Shown: in pieces, positions 50,501 to 61,658 of the stretch
Position numbering within the stretch: position 1 is the first letter of the stretch
How the letters are laid out: every line of letters starts with the position of its first letter
NCBI GenBank assembly: GCA_037954235.1
Contig: JBBMOA010000019.1
Span: forward strand, 11,378,805 to 11,442,804
DNA length: 64,000 nt
From: Aulostomus chinensis
Taxonomy: Eukaryota > Chordata > Actinopteri > Syngnathiformes > Aulostomidae
Direction: 5' to 3'
The notes under the pieces: model-generated
The model's database searches: none
Told to the model about the DNA's origin: nothing
Seen by the model: the letters and a program-made list of their open reading frames with translations, nothing else
Made by a program: the position numbers and the translations under genes

Positions 50501-50640
50501 TGAAACAAGAGAACCAGCTGTCAGCGAAGGACAAAAAGATTTCAGAGCTGGAGCAGTACATTGACAACTTACTTGTACGTGTCATCGAAGAACAACCGAG
50601 CATTCTCATGTCTTTGAGCTCTATGAAGAAACCTGCCTAG
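37835..50640 (+). CDS. rab11fip1: Rab11 family-interacting protein 1-like (FIP1/RCP) with an expanded E/K/R-rich exon
   Basis: A class I Rab11 effector that links Rab11 to recycling endosomes. Six exons are in phase: 37835-38178, 44581-45002, 45080-47498, 48860-49666, 49873-49975 and 50434-50640; 1433 residues. Exon 1 is the C2 domain (VQVTVLQARGLRIKGKSGTN, AYAVMQVGKEKYQTSV). Exon 2 continues with WFKLLD, LDIQFMRNNMTASMFDLS and SKSNLQRNMSQSMSVLP, all hallmarks of FIP1. Exon 3 codes SNLCINGSHVYCEEPQ and then about residues 349-1019 of charged E/K/R sequence. Exon 6 is the Rab11-binding domain (SELEQYIDNLLVRVIEEQPS). NPF motifs occur three times (exons 3 and 4). From memory, the human protein lacks the charged block, so that block is the unusual part. 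Start ATG has A at -3. A teleost a/b paralogue suffix cannot be assigned. Confidence 0.92.
38179..44580. other. rab11fip1 intron 1
   Basis: A 6.4-kb intron between the C2 exon and exon 2. It holds (GT)n at 41530-41575, (ATC)n at 41683-41706, a CA/C-rich stretch at 41738-41764 and (CA)n near 43193-43228, with no exon I could support. A perfect 11-bp inverted repeat lies at 44294-44321. Confidence 0.6.
41530..41576. repeat. (GT)n microsatellite
   Basis: A GT run of about 23 units in rab11fip1 intron 1. Confidence 0.95.
45421..46200 (+). repeat. Coding minisatellite inside rab11fip1 exon 3
   Basis: Seven copies of a unit around ERLAEEKRR, each followed by one to three copies of an 8-residue ERAEEEER-type subunit, are nearly identical at DNA level (GAGAGAGCTGAGGAAGAAG recurring every 24 bases). 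Units are about 78-135 bases. Variation in subunit number (1, 2 or 3) shows that two levels of repeat expanded independently. All changes keep the frame. Confidence 0.95.
47499..48859. other. rab11fip1 intron 3
   Basis: The open frame of exon 3 continues to 47682, but the phase-2 donor AG|GTTAGC at 47499 joins exactly to the acceptor TTGCCAG before 48860. The intron shows no other feature. Confidence 0.7.
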
Positions 50641-52233
50641 GACACTCACTGATGACCGTATTCCTGCTGCAAAAAAAAAAAAACAGTAACTGGACTGAAG
50701 ATACTGGGTTTGAAAGGTTAAGAGGTCAAGTTCAACATACTGGCAGATAAATGAAGACTAAAATACTGTTAAGAGTTCTTCAGCTGAGATTCTGACAGCT
50801 TGGAATCAAAGATGTTCAAACAAAAACTTTCTGCCTTTCTTTGTAGTCACTTGTAATATTTTTGATACTTTGCAACAGCATATTCGTGTATAATTTCAAA
50901 ACATCCTTTTTTTGTGTACATTCCGGTGTTGAAGTAGAAACAACTTTGATAAATGTCCAGTTACTGTAAAGAAATACTTCCTGTCTACTTGCGATATCTT
51001 CACTGTAGAGGCAATGCACTAATAGATCAAAGTTCTTGCTCTTGCACTGAATGTCAAACGTTTACATGATTCTACTGACCCCGAAATGCACTTTACCCTG
51101 CTTACACCATTAACATGGAATCACTATACTGAGGTTAATGCTATTACAATATGGAAAATTAAAGTGTGCAATGAAAACACGGACTCTGTAGATTTTACTT
51201 GAGCCTACAAGAATGTGTATTCCAATATGAGGGCCTTCCTTTTCCTGTTAGTCATTTCCCAGTTCACATCAGCTGGCACTTGAAGTGGTAATGTGGTCCT
51301 ATCTAATCAGATATTTAGCAATATTTACGACCCGCATTTCACATTTAATAGTATTGACTTTGACCTTTCTGTACTTTTGATTGCAGTTTGGGTTACTGCA
51401 AGAGATATCCTTACCATCCTGGTTACTGTGAAGCATTTTCCAAGTTGATTTGAGAGTGAAAAGTTTTTGAAAATACTTAAATCATGTAGTTGAATTCTGA
51501 GAATCCAAGTTGAGATTTTACCACAGGTGTAACTGGTATACGCAGCTGAGCATAATGTTAGCAGGTGTGACTAAAAAGAGCTGGTTTTTTGTTCACTGGG
51601 ATTGATTGTGTTAAAGATCCCTCACACACAAAACTATTCAAAAATAAGCTTAGTTAATAATATAATGTGTGTTTGATTGTGTTTGCCCATTGATTTTTGG
51701 ACCACTATCAGTTTTCAAAATATTTGGGATGTAAAAAGTCATGCTCATAGGAACAGTGAGCACAGAGGGAAAATTTACTCTTTCACAGATTCATGTGAAA
51801 TCAACATCCAACTGTCCAAATCTGTTCTTCAAAAATGCTATGCAGTGAAACTCAAACATTCAGATGTTGGAAAAGAGGAAAATGCATTTTATCGCAACAA
51901 GAAGGCTCTCGATGGTCTTACCCTGAGGCCTCCAAGTCACTCAAACCGCCCCGATTCAGTAGCAAGGACCGGGTGAGGGGAGAGGGTTGGGTCAAGCATG
52001 ATAACTAAATGTAAGTTATCTGCACAGAGACGAATAGTAACAGTTTAAAAAAAAGATACAACCCGCGGACATATTTCTCAAGTGGAACCATCGGCATGCC
52101 AAACGTGCGTCTGCACGGAAACATTTCAGTGACGGACTCCTTCCAAACTGTGGTTCTCCGGTCTGCAAGCATTTCTGCGAACTTGACACCATTTTTGCGG
52201 TTTTGACCGGTGACCGGGAGAGTGTTGGGGAGG
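50641..52233. other. rab11fip1 3' UTR and brf2 upstream region
   Basis: ATTAAA at 51158-51163 is a candidate poly(A) signal, giving a UTR of about 0.5 kb. The remaining kilobase up to the brf2 ATG has no recognised gene. The two genes are on the same strand, 1.6 kb apart. Confidence 0.45.
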
Positions 52234-54187
52234 ATGTCCGCAGCGGGTCTCCGGTGTCCGGGCTGCGGCTCCTCCAACATCGTGGATGATGACCTGTACT
52301 CGCAGGCTCAGCTGGTGTGTGTGGACTGTGGCTCGGTGGTGTCTGAAGGGTCGCTGGCCCATGACCCAGGCGGGGGTTCAGGTATGAGCAGTCAGCCGGA
52401 CAAATGTTTTCCTGCCATGCAGCGAGTCAGTAGTGTAAGAGGAATTAAACCACATTTGAAAAATACGGTTTACTCCATGAATTGTAATTTTAAACTTTTA
52501 CCGATATACTAGTATTACTATCATTAAAAGTAACTACTTATTACAAGCTCTTGCTTGCTGAAAAACTCCTTATATTACTGGTATTCATTTATGTAGCTCA
52601 TTGAGGTGGAGCTAATTTAGCTAAAACCACCAAGTCTAACATGTCCCACGTAGATTAACATGTCTAATCTTGATAAGATTAGAGATTAGGGATTAATAGG
52701 TTTGTATCTCAGCAGCCTGTCATGGTGTCTTACAGATGTCAGCTACAGCAGAACCACCGTTGTGGTGAAGAAACCGTGTGCAAACCTGAAAAAAGGTGAG
52801 TTAGTCTGTTTTGATCCTGCTGCTCTCACATGGACGCGCTCATAAACACGAATCATCCCTCTGCAGGCCTGCAGAGGCTGAAAGCCATATGTCGAACTCT
52901 AAGGGTCCGCGGTGACATCGAGGAGCTCTCGGAGACGTATTACACCTCCGCCTATCAACATGAGCGTTTCATCAAAGTCAGCCTCCAGAAGAAAGAAATC
53001 CTGGGCGGTTGCTGTGTTCTGGTGAGCTGCAGGATCCTCAACTGGCCCATCACCATGGGAACCATTAGCTGCCTGCTGGATGCTGACCCCATGGTGGTAG
53101 GAGTGGTTTATCAGGACATGGTCAAGGTTCTCAACATCGAGGCTCCGATCATCACTGTCATGGATGTCATAGAGGCCCACAGTCAGGAGTGAGTGGAATT
53201 TAGCCATGTTGAGGCCACAAGATATAACCTCATCCCTTAATTCAGTTATTTTGTGGCCACAAGATTTAACTTGCTCAAACAATATACAATAAATTGAGGG
53301 AAAGGGCTTCACCTCGTAGGTGCTAGGAACATCTCCTGCAGATTGTTTAGAGGTTTCTGTTCGTTTCTCTTCCTGTCAGATACAAACTCAGCTCCCTGCA
53401 CGTTCCTGAAGAATATGCCGAGGAGTCTCGAGACTTGACCAAGCGTGCCGTTGCCCTGGTGGAGCTGGCAGCAGATTCCTGGATCGTAACTGGACGGAAA
53501 CCCATCCCCATTATGATGGCATCAGTCTTTTTGGCCTGGCAATCTTTGAAACCCACCAAGAACCGTCTCAACATGTCTCTGGAGAAATTCTGTAAGATTG
53601 CGCAGGTGAACAAGCACAAGCCTGCTTTGAAGAGAGTGACCGAGATGAAGGAGGTGCTGTGTAAGCTGGGGAAGGAGATTCCCTGGGTCAGGGACATGGT
53701 GACACCTCATAATGTGATTCAGCAGGTGGAGGATATTCTCAAGCACCGCTACGCACTGCTACAGCGCGCTCTGAGAACCCTGGAGGACGCTCTGCTGGAG
53801 GAGGACTCCCTCACCGAGGCTTCCTCCCACATCTCAGAACCTGAAGCTCTCCCATCTATGGAAACAAGTGAACTTAGTCACGCAAAAGCAGAACAGCAAA
53901 GAAGTGGAGATGCTGATCCAGGCTCGGTGCTTCAGCCGCACAACGAAACCGGCACTCCCGAGAACAAAGATCCTGCGTCAAACTGGCAGAAGAGGGTGCT
54001 GTTCGCTCCCCCGTGTGTGACTCATACTAAAAGGAAGAGAGCAAAGCAGCAAGTGCTCCAGGACGTGAGGGGAGATGAGGAGATCTCTGACAGTGAGATC
54101 GAGTCATACCTTCGCACCCCTCAAGAGGCCAGAGAGTTCGCTTTGACGCAGAAGCTGTTGAACAAGTCGGAGGAGGAGAAATCTTAA
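52234..54187 (+). CDS. brf2: BRF2, TFIIIB 50-kDa subunit
   Basis: BRF2 replaces BRF1 in the TFIIIB that loads Pol III on type 3 (U6-like) promoters. Four exons are in phase: 52234-52381, 52736-52795, 52867-53188 and 53380-54187; 445 residues (human 419). The N-terminal zinc ribbon has CPGC and CVDC (residues 8-11 and about 29-32). Two cyclin-like repeats follow: QKKEILGGCCVLVSCRILNW and then WIVTGRKPIPIMMASVFLAW. The C-terminal tail has GDEEISDSEIESYLRTPQEA, nearly identical to the human end. Cys389 (54014-54016, in FAPPCVTH) aligns with the redox-sensing Cys361 of human BRF2. The 5' in-frame extension starts with GTG, so ATG 52234 is the start. Confidence 0.95.
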
Positions 54188-54724
54188 GGTGGTCAGAGCA
54201 GTCCATCCAGTTAGGGTCGAGATTCACGTTGTTTTTTGTTTTTTTACTGGTTGATTGACTTTTAATGAGAGAATTCTGAAGCTGATCCCAACTAAAAGAG
54301 TTCCTACTCATCGTTTTCTCGTGGAAATGCACCGATCCAGATTTTTCAGTTCAGATACACATCTGCTGATCCTGATACTGCAGCTCTTCACTGCTTGATA
54401 GTCACTTTGGTTTTTGTTGGCATCACGTTCACAGCACTTATTGTTCAAGGGTAATACAAATCTACATAAATCTACGACGTCTAGATGTATTCCAAAGTAA
54501 ATTATCTGAACTGTACCTATGGACGCGGCTGTGTCTCAGGGTAGGTGAGAGCAGGTTCCTGGTCCAGTGTAAGCTTTGGGTACTGGCAACTAATTCCAGT
54601 GTTCCCATGGCTGGCAGTGAATTCAGTCAGAATAGATCAGCTCTGCCTCCCGTCTCGTCTACACTGACGAGACGGAATTCTTTACTTACAGTTTTTATTA
54701 GCAATTCTTGTAATTTTCCTTGAC

Positions 54725-55149
<425 letters not shown>

Positions 55150-56407
55150 TGGATGAGGTAATTGCACAAGTTGGCGGGACCTGGCCTGTTACCCTCTTTT
55201 TGCTTTACTCATTTTAATTAACACATGTTCAAATTCCATGAAGGGAGACAAAAGTCTCTTGTTAACTAATTTGAATCAATCACTACAGGTTACTATTATC
55301 ATGTTGGGCTGGAATGTATCAGTTTTAGTCAGTAAAAATAAAGTGATGACTTCCACTAAACGTTGTGACTGGAACTCAAATCAATGTCATCTTTTTCATT
55401 TTGAAGCTAAAAAAAAATAGTTGAGTAGTTTCTCTTAAAACCCTTAAAATGGTAGAAACTCTCTTATTTATTCCCTTATAATGTCACATCAGCCTGGTAA
55501 GAACCATGATTAATAACACAACTTACCTCTACTTCATTAATCGCTAAGAAAATGACGTCGCTTTGGCCAGAAACACTTAGCATGCTAATAAATTACCACC
55601 TTTGGCTAACATGCTAATTCATATGCAGACAGCACTTCTGTCCTCCCTCTTGTTTATTTAGTAGAGTCAATGCTGCAAGTACTTCCAGACCAAGTTAGAT
55701 AAAATTTTACTTTCATCATGCAGTATATTCACAATATTCCACTGTGTTTTATACGGTTAAATGCCTGCAAATCATATACATAATTATAAAACACAGCAGC
55801 ACTCATTTATCTATCCTGAGTCCTTTCATACACATAATGTTTTTCATCCGTGTCACTCTCTTCCGGCAACTCAAAGTGATAAAGTAAATTAAATGACGAT
55901 GACAACCAACCAGTGGTATAACATATTGGAAAATGACGTCTGGATTATTATACTCGTGTGTGTTTTGCATCAAATCTCAAGATGCAATATAACACTTAGA
56001 CAGCCGTACTATTGCCCAACATTTCACTTTCACAGCTGCTATTATCAAGATATCAGAGTTAATTGGATAACCTATGTGTTAGGATGAATAAGCATGGCCT
56101 GCAGGCTTATAGAAAAGGAAACCAAAGAGCAGCAAGTTCATGAATTTAATTTATTCCTGCCGGAGTAGCACCACATTACAGCTCTGACACCTGATGGACG
56201 GCAATATGATAATGATGTCTCTCGATATCTGACAAATATATACACGCTGAGTTCATCATGCGCAACTCTTACGTAATGTTTATCCACATTCATTTATCAC
56301 CTGTTCTTTAGCGTAGAGCCATCATCTTTTGCGAACATGTTAAACCAAAGCTTCGTCATTACAGTTCAGATGGAACATGCAGATGAAACGCTGATGGTTG
56401 GGTCATG

Positions 56408-56423
56408 GTGGTGTCTTCTTCTT

Positions 56424-56453
<30 letters not shown>
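56408..56453. repeat. (CTT)n microsatellite
   Basis: About 15 CTT units in the brf2-prlhr intergenic region. Confidence 0.95.
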
Positions 56454-56454
<1 letters not shown>

Positions 56455-56774
56455 GGGTCTTCAAATGTCCTTCCCTCCTTACGCACCGCTCTCAACTCAG
56501 GGTTGATGGCCGAGTGTCTTTAAAACTCATGGCTGCACTTCCATAAAATCTCTTGATGACGTTTATAGTCCCCAGAGAATGAATCATGATGTTTTCACTG
56601 ACCTTCCATCCAGCAACACCATGCTCAACTATTACACATCACGTCGCAAAGATACCTCTCATATGTGTACACACATCCCAGATATTTCATGTTAAGAATG
56701 CAGCTGTGTTTGTGGATATCTATGTCTATCAAAGGTTAATCCTCAGATTGCATTGGCATCTTTTTTGATTGCCA

Positions 56775-56876
56775 CCAATGCAGAAGACGCAGGGAGAGCA
56801 TGCAAACCCCACACAGAAAGGACTTGCTCTCTTTCTGTAAGGCAACACTGCTAACCACCATGCCACCAAGCCATAG
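56775..56876 (-). repeat. Repeat fragment related to the SINE head
   Basis: The segment ends CACTGCTAACCACCATGCCACC, the complement of a GGTGGC...TTAGCA head, and carries GAGAGCATGCAAACCCCACA and CAGAAAGGAC. It resembles the copies at 15950 and 59963 in its first 100 bases only, so it is a diverged or related family member. No flanking duplication was found. Confidence 0.4.
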
Positions 56877-57292
56877 TGCACTTTTGAGCCCTTTGACCCT
56901 TTGACCCAGTCAACCACTCTTCGTCTGAGGTTCCTGGTCCACATTTGGTACTAACCACTGCTGTTTTGGCTGTGACCTCTCATCTAGACATCACAATTTG
57001 TCTCTAAGTCACATTTGCTATTTCCCCCCCCCCCAAATATCAACTTCAAGAACCGACTGTTTACTTGCTGCCTCACTCCCCTTGACTGGTGCCATCCTTA
57101 CAAGAGGATCACTATTATTAACTTCAATGATGAGCATGACTGAACTCTTCCAAAAGTACTGACCCTCTTATTGAGAGCCACCTTTGACCAGTAGATCATA
57201 TTTGTACACAATACAACTAATGGCTGGATGATCTCCACAGATCTGGTGAGATAAACAAGCAACTTCAGGAACATTAAAGTGTCCTCAGATCA

Positions 57293-59685
57293 TTACAAGA
57301 CCACACTGGCAGCGCAGTGATTGGCAGGCACTCCAATACGACGATGGCACTTGAACATCTTCCTCAGCTCGGCACGGAAGCGATCGTGCAGCCACGCGTA
57401 TAGGAAGGGGTTGCAACAGGACGAGCTCATGGCGCACAGGTGACAGAGCAGCTGTATGAGCAAGAAGAAGCGCTTGTTAATCAGGTGAATGTCGATATCT
57501 CGCAGCACATTAAAGACATGAATAGGAAGCCAGCACAGAGCGAAGGCTGACACCAAGAGCGCGACCAAGCGGAAGATCTTCCTCTTACGAGCCTGCTGAG
57601 CGCCTGCCTGATCTTTGCTCCTTTGGCCGGGTGCAACACATTTCTTCAGTTTGACAGTAATGCAGAGATAAGAGATGAAGACGGCTGATAATGGCAGGAC
57701 GTAGGTGACCAGTAAGGTGCTGTATGCATAAGCACGTCTTCCTTTCTCCTGATCCAACCAGAACTCCTCACAGATGGTGAAGCCTTCCTCCTTGAACTCT
57801 ACGTGGTAGGTGTGAGTTACTGCAGGAGCCACAAGTCCGCAGGACAGGAGCCAGATACTGATGAGGACGGAGGCACAGGTAGCCACAGTGGTACGCTTCT
57901 TCAGCGGGTGCACGGTTGCGTAGTATCTGTGAATGGAACATGAAAGCCATTTGTCGATCAGAGAAAAGAACTTAGGTGTGAAATCTATCTGGTGTACAGT
58001 ATAACTGACTGAATGTTTTAGCATTGTCATCTGAGGCTCATTCGCCGGCGTTTCTGTCCCCTTGCAGGGAAATGAGCTGCACACTCTAGTGCTTCAGGTG
58101 AATGTGGAATTGATGTTCTAGGTAAGTATGCAAAGCTACCACCAAGACAGTGCAGTTGTCTCAAAGTGATGTGCATGTTAGCAGTAAAACAGTAGCCAGA
58201 GTCATCACAGGAAGTTCTGCTGTGTTTAAAGCACTAAGGAAGAACTGACTGACATGTAGAATCAGTTGCATGGAGCCAGCAGCATGTCAAGAATGCAGTG
58301 ATGTTTTACACTGGAAACTGATGCTTCATTTTGTGTATTAAGTTATTTTACTGTTAGTGAAGACATCATGTCACAGATTAGTATGTGGTACTTTCACACA
58401 GGTTCTTCAAGCTGTTTAATGTGTAGAAGTTCAGAGCAGTATGTTTAGTCGTCCTTTACTAAGCACTTTCCTACAGAGAACAGATGAAAAAGGTTGAAAA
58501 TAATTACCAGTGAGCATAATAAGTCTGCAGGGGCACGTTAAGAGAGTCTCTTTCAAAGCAATGCCAAGGTGAGTTATATCTGATGCTCAAAAACAGCGAA
58601 CTACAGTACGTGTCCATCTGTATTGTCAGTGGCAAAGAAATCAACAGAACTGCAGAAGGGACTCGGGGGCGTACTGTTGGACATGTCTCTGCAGCACATT
58701 TTCAATTTTTTCTGTCTGTGCACAAAGCTTGATAATTGGATTTTTATCTGCTGCGACCAGGTCATATTTTAGTAAACTTTGCATGTCATGTTTGAGTCAC
58801 AAGGACAGGACAAGCCTTTCAAATCAGGAAGTAGAAATGCGATTCATACGTCATATTAAATGAAACTAAAATACATCATCATTGATGAATGTAAACTCAG
58901 AGAAATCAATTCATATATTAATTGAATATTTTAGCATCTATTATGCATTCGTGGTGTGGGGCGTAAAGTTAAAATATCATTATTGAAATTATACCAATTT
59001 AAATAGCTCCCTAAAGTCATTATGATTCGTATGGATTGATAATGGATGCATATTAAAAATGGTGAATAAATCCTGCAGTGAATCCCATCAATATATTTGG
59101 TTTTTAAACAGGACTTTCTCTCTAGATCTAAATCTGTGTGTCATCTCAGCTCCATGTTGATCATGTTGATTACACACACTGGCGAAGAAACCGGACACTG
59201 TTGAAAGAAAAGAAGGAAAAATATTGCAAATGATCATCTGAGCAACGCGTCTGCTTCAGCGCAGTCACCCACCTGTCCACAGCAATAGCAGTAAGAGTAA
59301 AGACTGAAACGTAAACTGTAACCGGTTGAATGAGAAACACCAGGTAGCACATGGAGCGGCCAAACACCCAACCGTGAGGGTTGAAGGCATAGGCGAGAGT
59401 GAAGGGCACACACGTCACACACATCAGCATGTCAGAGAAGGCCAGGTTTCCGATGAAGAAATTGGTGACGTTGTGCATCTTTCGGGTTCTGCAGATGACA
59501 TAAAGGAGCAAGTAGTTCCCGAAGACCCCCACCACCACCACCACCACGTAGCAGGGGATGATGAGAGGTTTGAACATCTGCAGCAGAACCACGTCTGCAA
59601 ACTGGGAGCTGCGGTTGGTGGACGTGTTCTGTACGGCCACCTCATAGATGTGTCCATCCGTCTGGGCGCTGTGGTTGGCTTCCAT
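57293..59685 (-). CDS. prlhr: Prolactin-releasing-peptide receptor-like GPCR
   Basis: A class A GPCR for RF-amide (PrRP-type) peptides by family resemblance. Two coding exons, 59685-59273 and 57926-57293, join in phase 2 and give 348 residues (human PRLHR 370). The ATG at 59685 has a strong context (ACGATGG). The N-terminus has three N-glycosylation sequons. TM1 is PCYVVVVVVGVFGNYLLL; TM2 carries HNVTNFFIGNLAFSDMLMC; TM3 is CYLVFLIQPVTVYVSVFTL, and the following AVDRYYATVHPL has the DRY motif, split by the intron. The second extracellular loop has CEEFW. TM6 ends CWLPIHVFNVL, TM7 has NPFLY, and the C-terminus ends SVVL (human ends SVVI). Which teleost prlhr paralogue it is cannot be said. Confidence 0.9.
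57927..59272. other. prlhr-like intron inside the DRY motif
   Basis: A 1.35-kb minus-strand intron (donor GTGGGT, acceptor CACAG). It interrupts the Arg codon of DRY. No other feature was recognised inside it. Confidence 0.85.
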
Positions 59686-59728
59686 CGTAACACTGTCCAA
59701 AACAGAGGGATGGGTTTCAGCGCTCACG

Positions 59729-61506
59729 CTAGAATTCTCAGTCAAAGCATGTATGTGGTTAAAACAAAATTCTAATGAAAACAGGTGGTGACTTGTACAA
59801 AATGAAAACCGTTAATGACTAAACATGCTTTTAACAACGCCAGCACACTCTGAAAGCAACAAGAAAAGAGCAGATACATAAAAGGGAACGGCTGAGATGA
59901 GCAACAGAACATTGTGAAGTCCTCGGGAATAAGAAACATTTCAAATACGGGATTGTGGGAGGTGGCAGCACGTTGGTGCAGTGGTTCACGCTGCCGCCTC
60001 ACAGCAAGAAGGTTCCAGGTTCGAGTCCCGGCTCGGGCACGGGATCTTTCTGTGTGGAGTCTCCATGTTCTCCCTGTTCCTGTGTGGGTTCTCTCTGGTA
60101 CTCCAGCTTCCTCCCACAGTCCAAAGACATCAAGAGGGGACGAGGCTGATTGATACTCTAAATTGACTGTAGGTGTGACTGTGAGTGTGAATGGTTGTCT
60201 GTCTATGTGTTGGCCCTGTGATGGACTGACGACCGGTCCGGTGACCCCTGTCTCTCACCCAAAGGCTGCTGGGATAGGCTCCAGCCCCCCCATGACCCTT
60301 AACAGTATAAGCTGTTGGAGGTGGATGGATGGATTGTGGGAGGACATGTTAGATAGCAAAGATGTGGAAAGTAAGTCCTTATACCTGCTTATTTTCTCTT
60401 GTGAAACTATTTTCTCCTCAGCACATTTAAAATGTTATATTACTTACACTAGGACACAATATTTTCAGTGCTGTGTGTCTGTCAGCAGGATCACACAAAA
60501 ACTACGAGGCTGTTAGGACAATTTTGGAGGAGCTCAGTTTCGTGGAAGAACTCTTACTCTGGGTCTAGTTTGGTTGATATTTTTAGCATATTTAGCACCT
60601 AGCGTGTTGCTTTGCTTGCTCTAATGCAGGTACAGTAAATGGTTGATGGCACCTGAGCCCGCACCCATGGGAGTGGCAGAAACTGTCAGTGGATACAGTA
60701 CATCAACTGAAGACTGAGCCTGGACTGTCAAAACCACCTGCCTCCAGTACCCGATAGAGTTAGCATTAATGTCACCGTGGTGAGTTCTACCAGCATATCG
60801 AATCCACATACAACTTTCTAGTTGTCTCACTGACAAACAACTAGTAATCCCAGTTATTACCATTCAGAACTATAGGGCGCTGGAAGAATGCATAAATCCA
60901 CCAAGGCAAACTCAGCCAAACCTGATGTGAAATAACAGATCTGCCCCAGAAGTGAACGGCTTCTTCTTCGGTTCACACTTGACAAAACCCTCCACCGCGT
61001 TTGGTGACATTTGGCTTCACGGTTTTTGTACCGTCCTGCAAATCCTGTCACACGCCACTGATAATGTTTCCTCCTGGCATAGGTAGATAACCACATGTAG
61101 AGAATAACTAAGGGGAGAATACTCAAGGTCCTTAAAGCTCATGCTGCCTTTTTTTTTAATAACAACAGATTTAAACTATATAACAGTATACAAATTGTAT
61201 ATTTTTACAGATTTTCTACTGTTTTCAAACAAACAAGAAGCTTTCTTCAAAATCTCTGATCTCTTATTTTATTTATTAATGTCCTGATATTTAGGAAGAG
61301 CTTATAGTTTGAATGTTGGTCACAATGCAAAAAAAATGTGTCTCATTGCATCCGTTTTGAATAATTATAGTACTTTTAATAGTTAAAAAAACACAACCAT
61401 GGAATTCTGTTTTCTTGAAGTTTTATGTTCCGTGTTGGAAAAGAGATGCTACCTCTGATATAAAGAGAAGAGGGGAACAAAAGCATCATTATAGAGATCA
61501 ACTTAC
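59729..61506. other. prlhr-like 5' intron (if the upstream exon is real)
   Basis: The candidate acceptor TCTAG before 59728 and the donor GTAAGT after 61507 (minus strand) would define this intron. It holds the best-preserved SINE copy (59963-60330). No coding sequence was recognised. Confidence 0.4.
59963..60330 (+). mobile_element. tRNA-like SINE copy 5, best preserved, with perfect 13-bp target duplication
   Basis: GGATTGTGGGAGG occurs before (59950-59962) and after (60331-60343) the element. A-box-like TGGTGCAGTGG (59974-59984) and B-box GGTTCGAGTCC (60018-60028) sit at tRNA-like spacing. The body has the same blocks as the other copies, and the tail is GGATGGAT. The intact B-box and perfect duplication suggest a recent insertion. 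Confidence 0.92.
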
Positions 61507-61614
61507 CTGTGTCGCTGTTTCCCACTACGAATATAAGCTGAGTGTTTGAGAATGAAGAGCCGACCTCACCGAAGCGCCTCTCCGCGGAGAATGAGCTGAG
61601 GCTGCTGCTTGTTT

Positions 61615-61620
<6 letters not shown>
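61507..61620 (-). other. Candidate 5' UTR exon of the prlhr-like gene
   Basis: On the minus strand a GC-richer segment with CTCCGCGGAGAGGCGCTTCG ends GCGACACAG|GTAAGTTG, a near-consensus donor. It lies upstream of the coding exon whose acceptor (TCTAG before 59728) leaves 43 bases of leader before the ATG. The left end of the exon is unknown and a (GA)n run (61617-61654) abuts it. It is inferred from the splice signals only. Confidence 0.4.

Positions 61621-61654
<34 letters not shown>
61617..61654. repeat. (GA)n microsatellite
   Basis: About 18 GA units next to the candidate prlhr 5' exon. Confidence 0.94.

Positions 61655-61658
<4 letters not shown>

Noticed and set aside
59170..59745. Longer N-terminus for the prlhr-like receptor beginning at 59745
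   Set aside because: That start codon would be TTG and part of the stretch precedes a candidate acceptor at 59729; the ATG at 59685 has a strong context and a suitable length before TM1.
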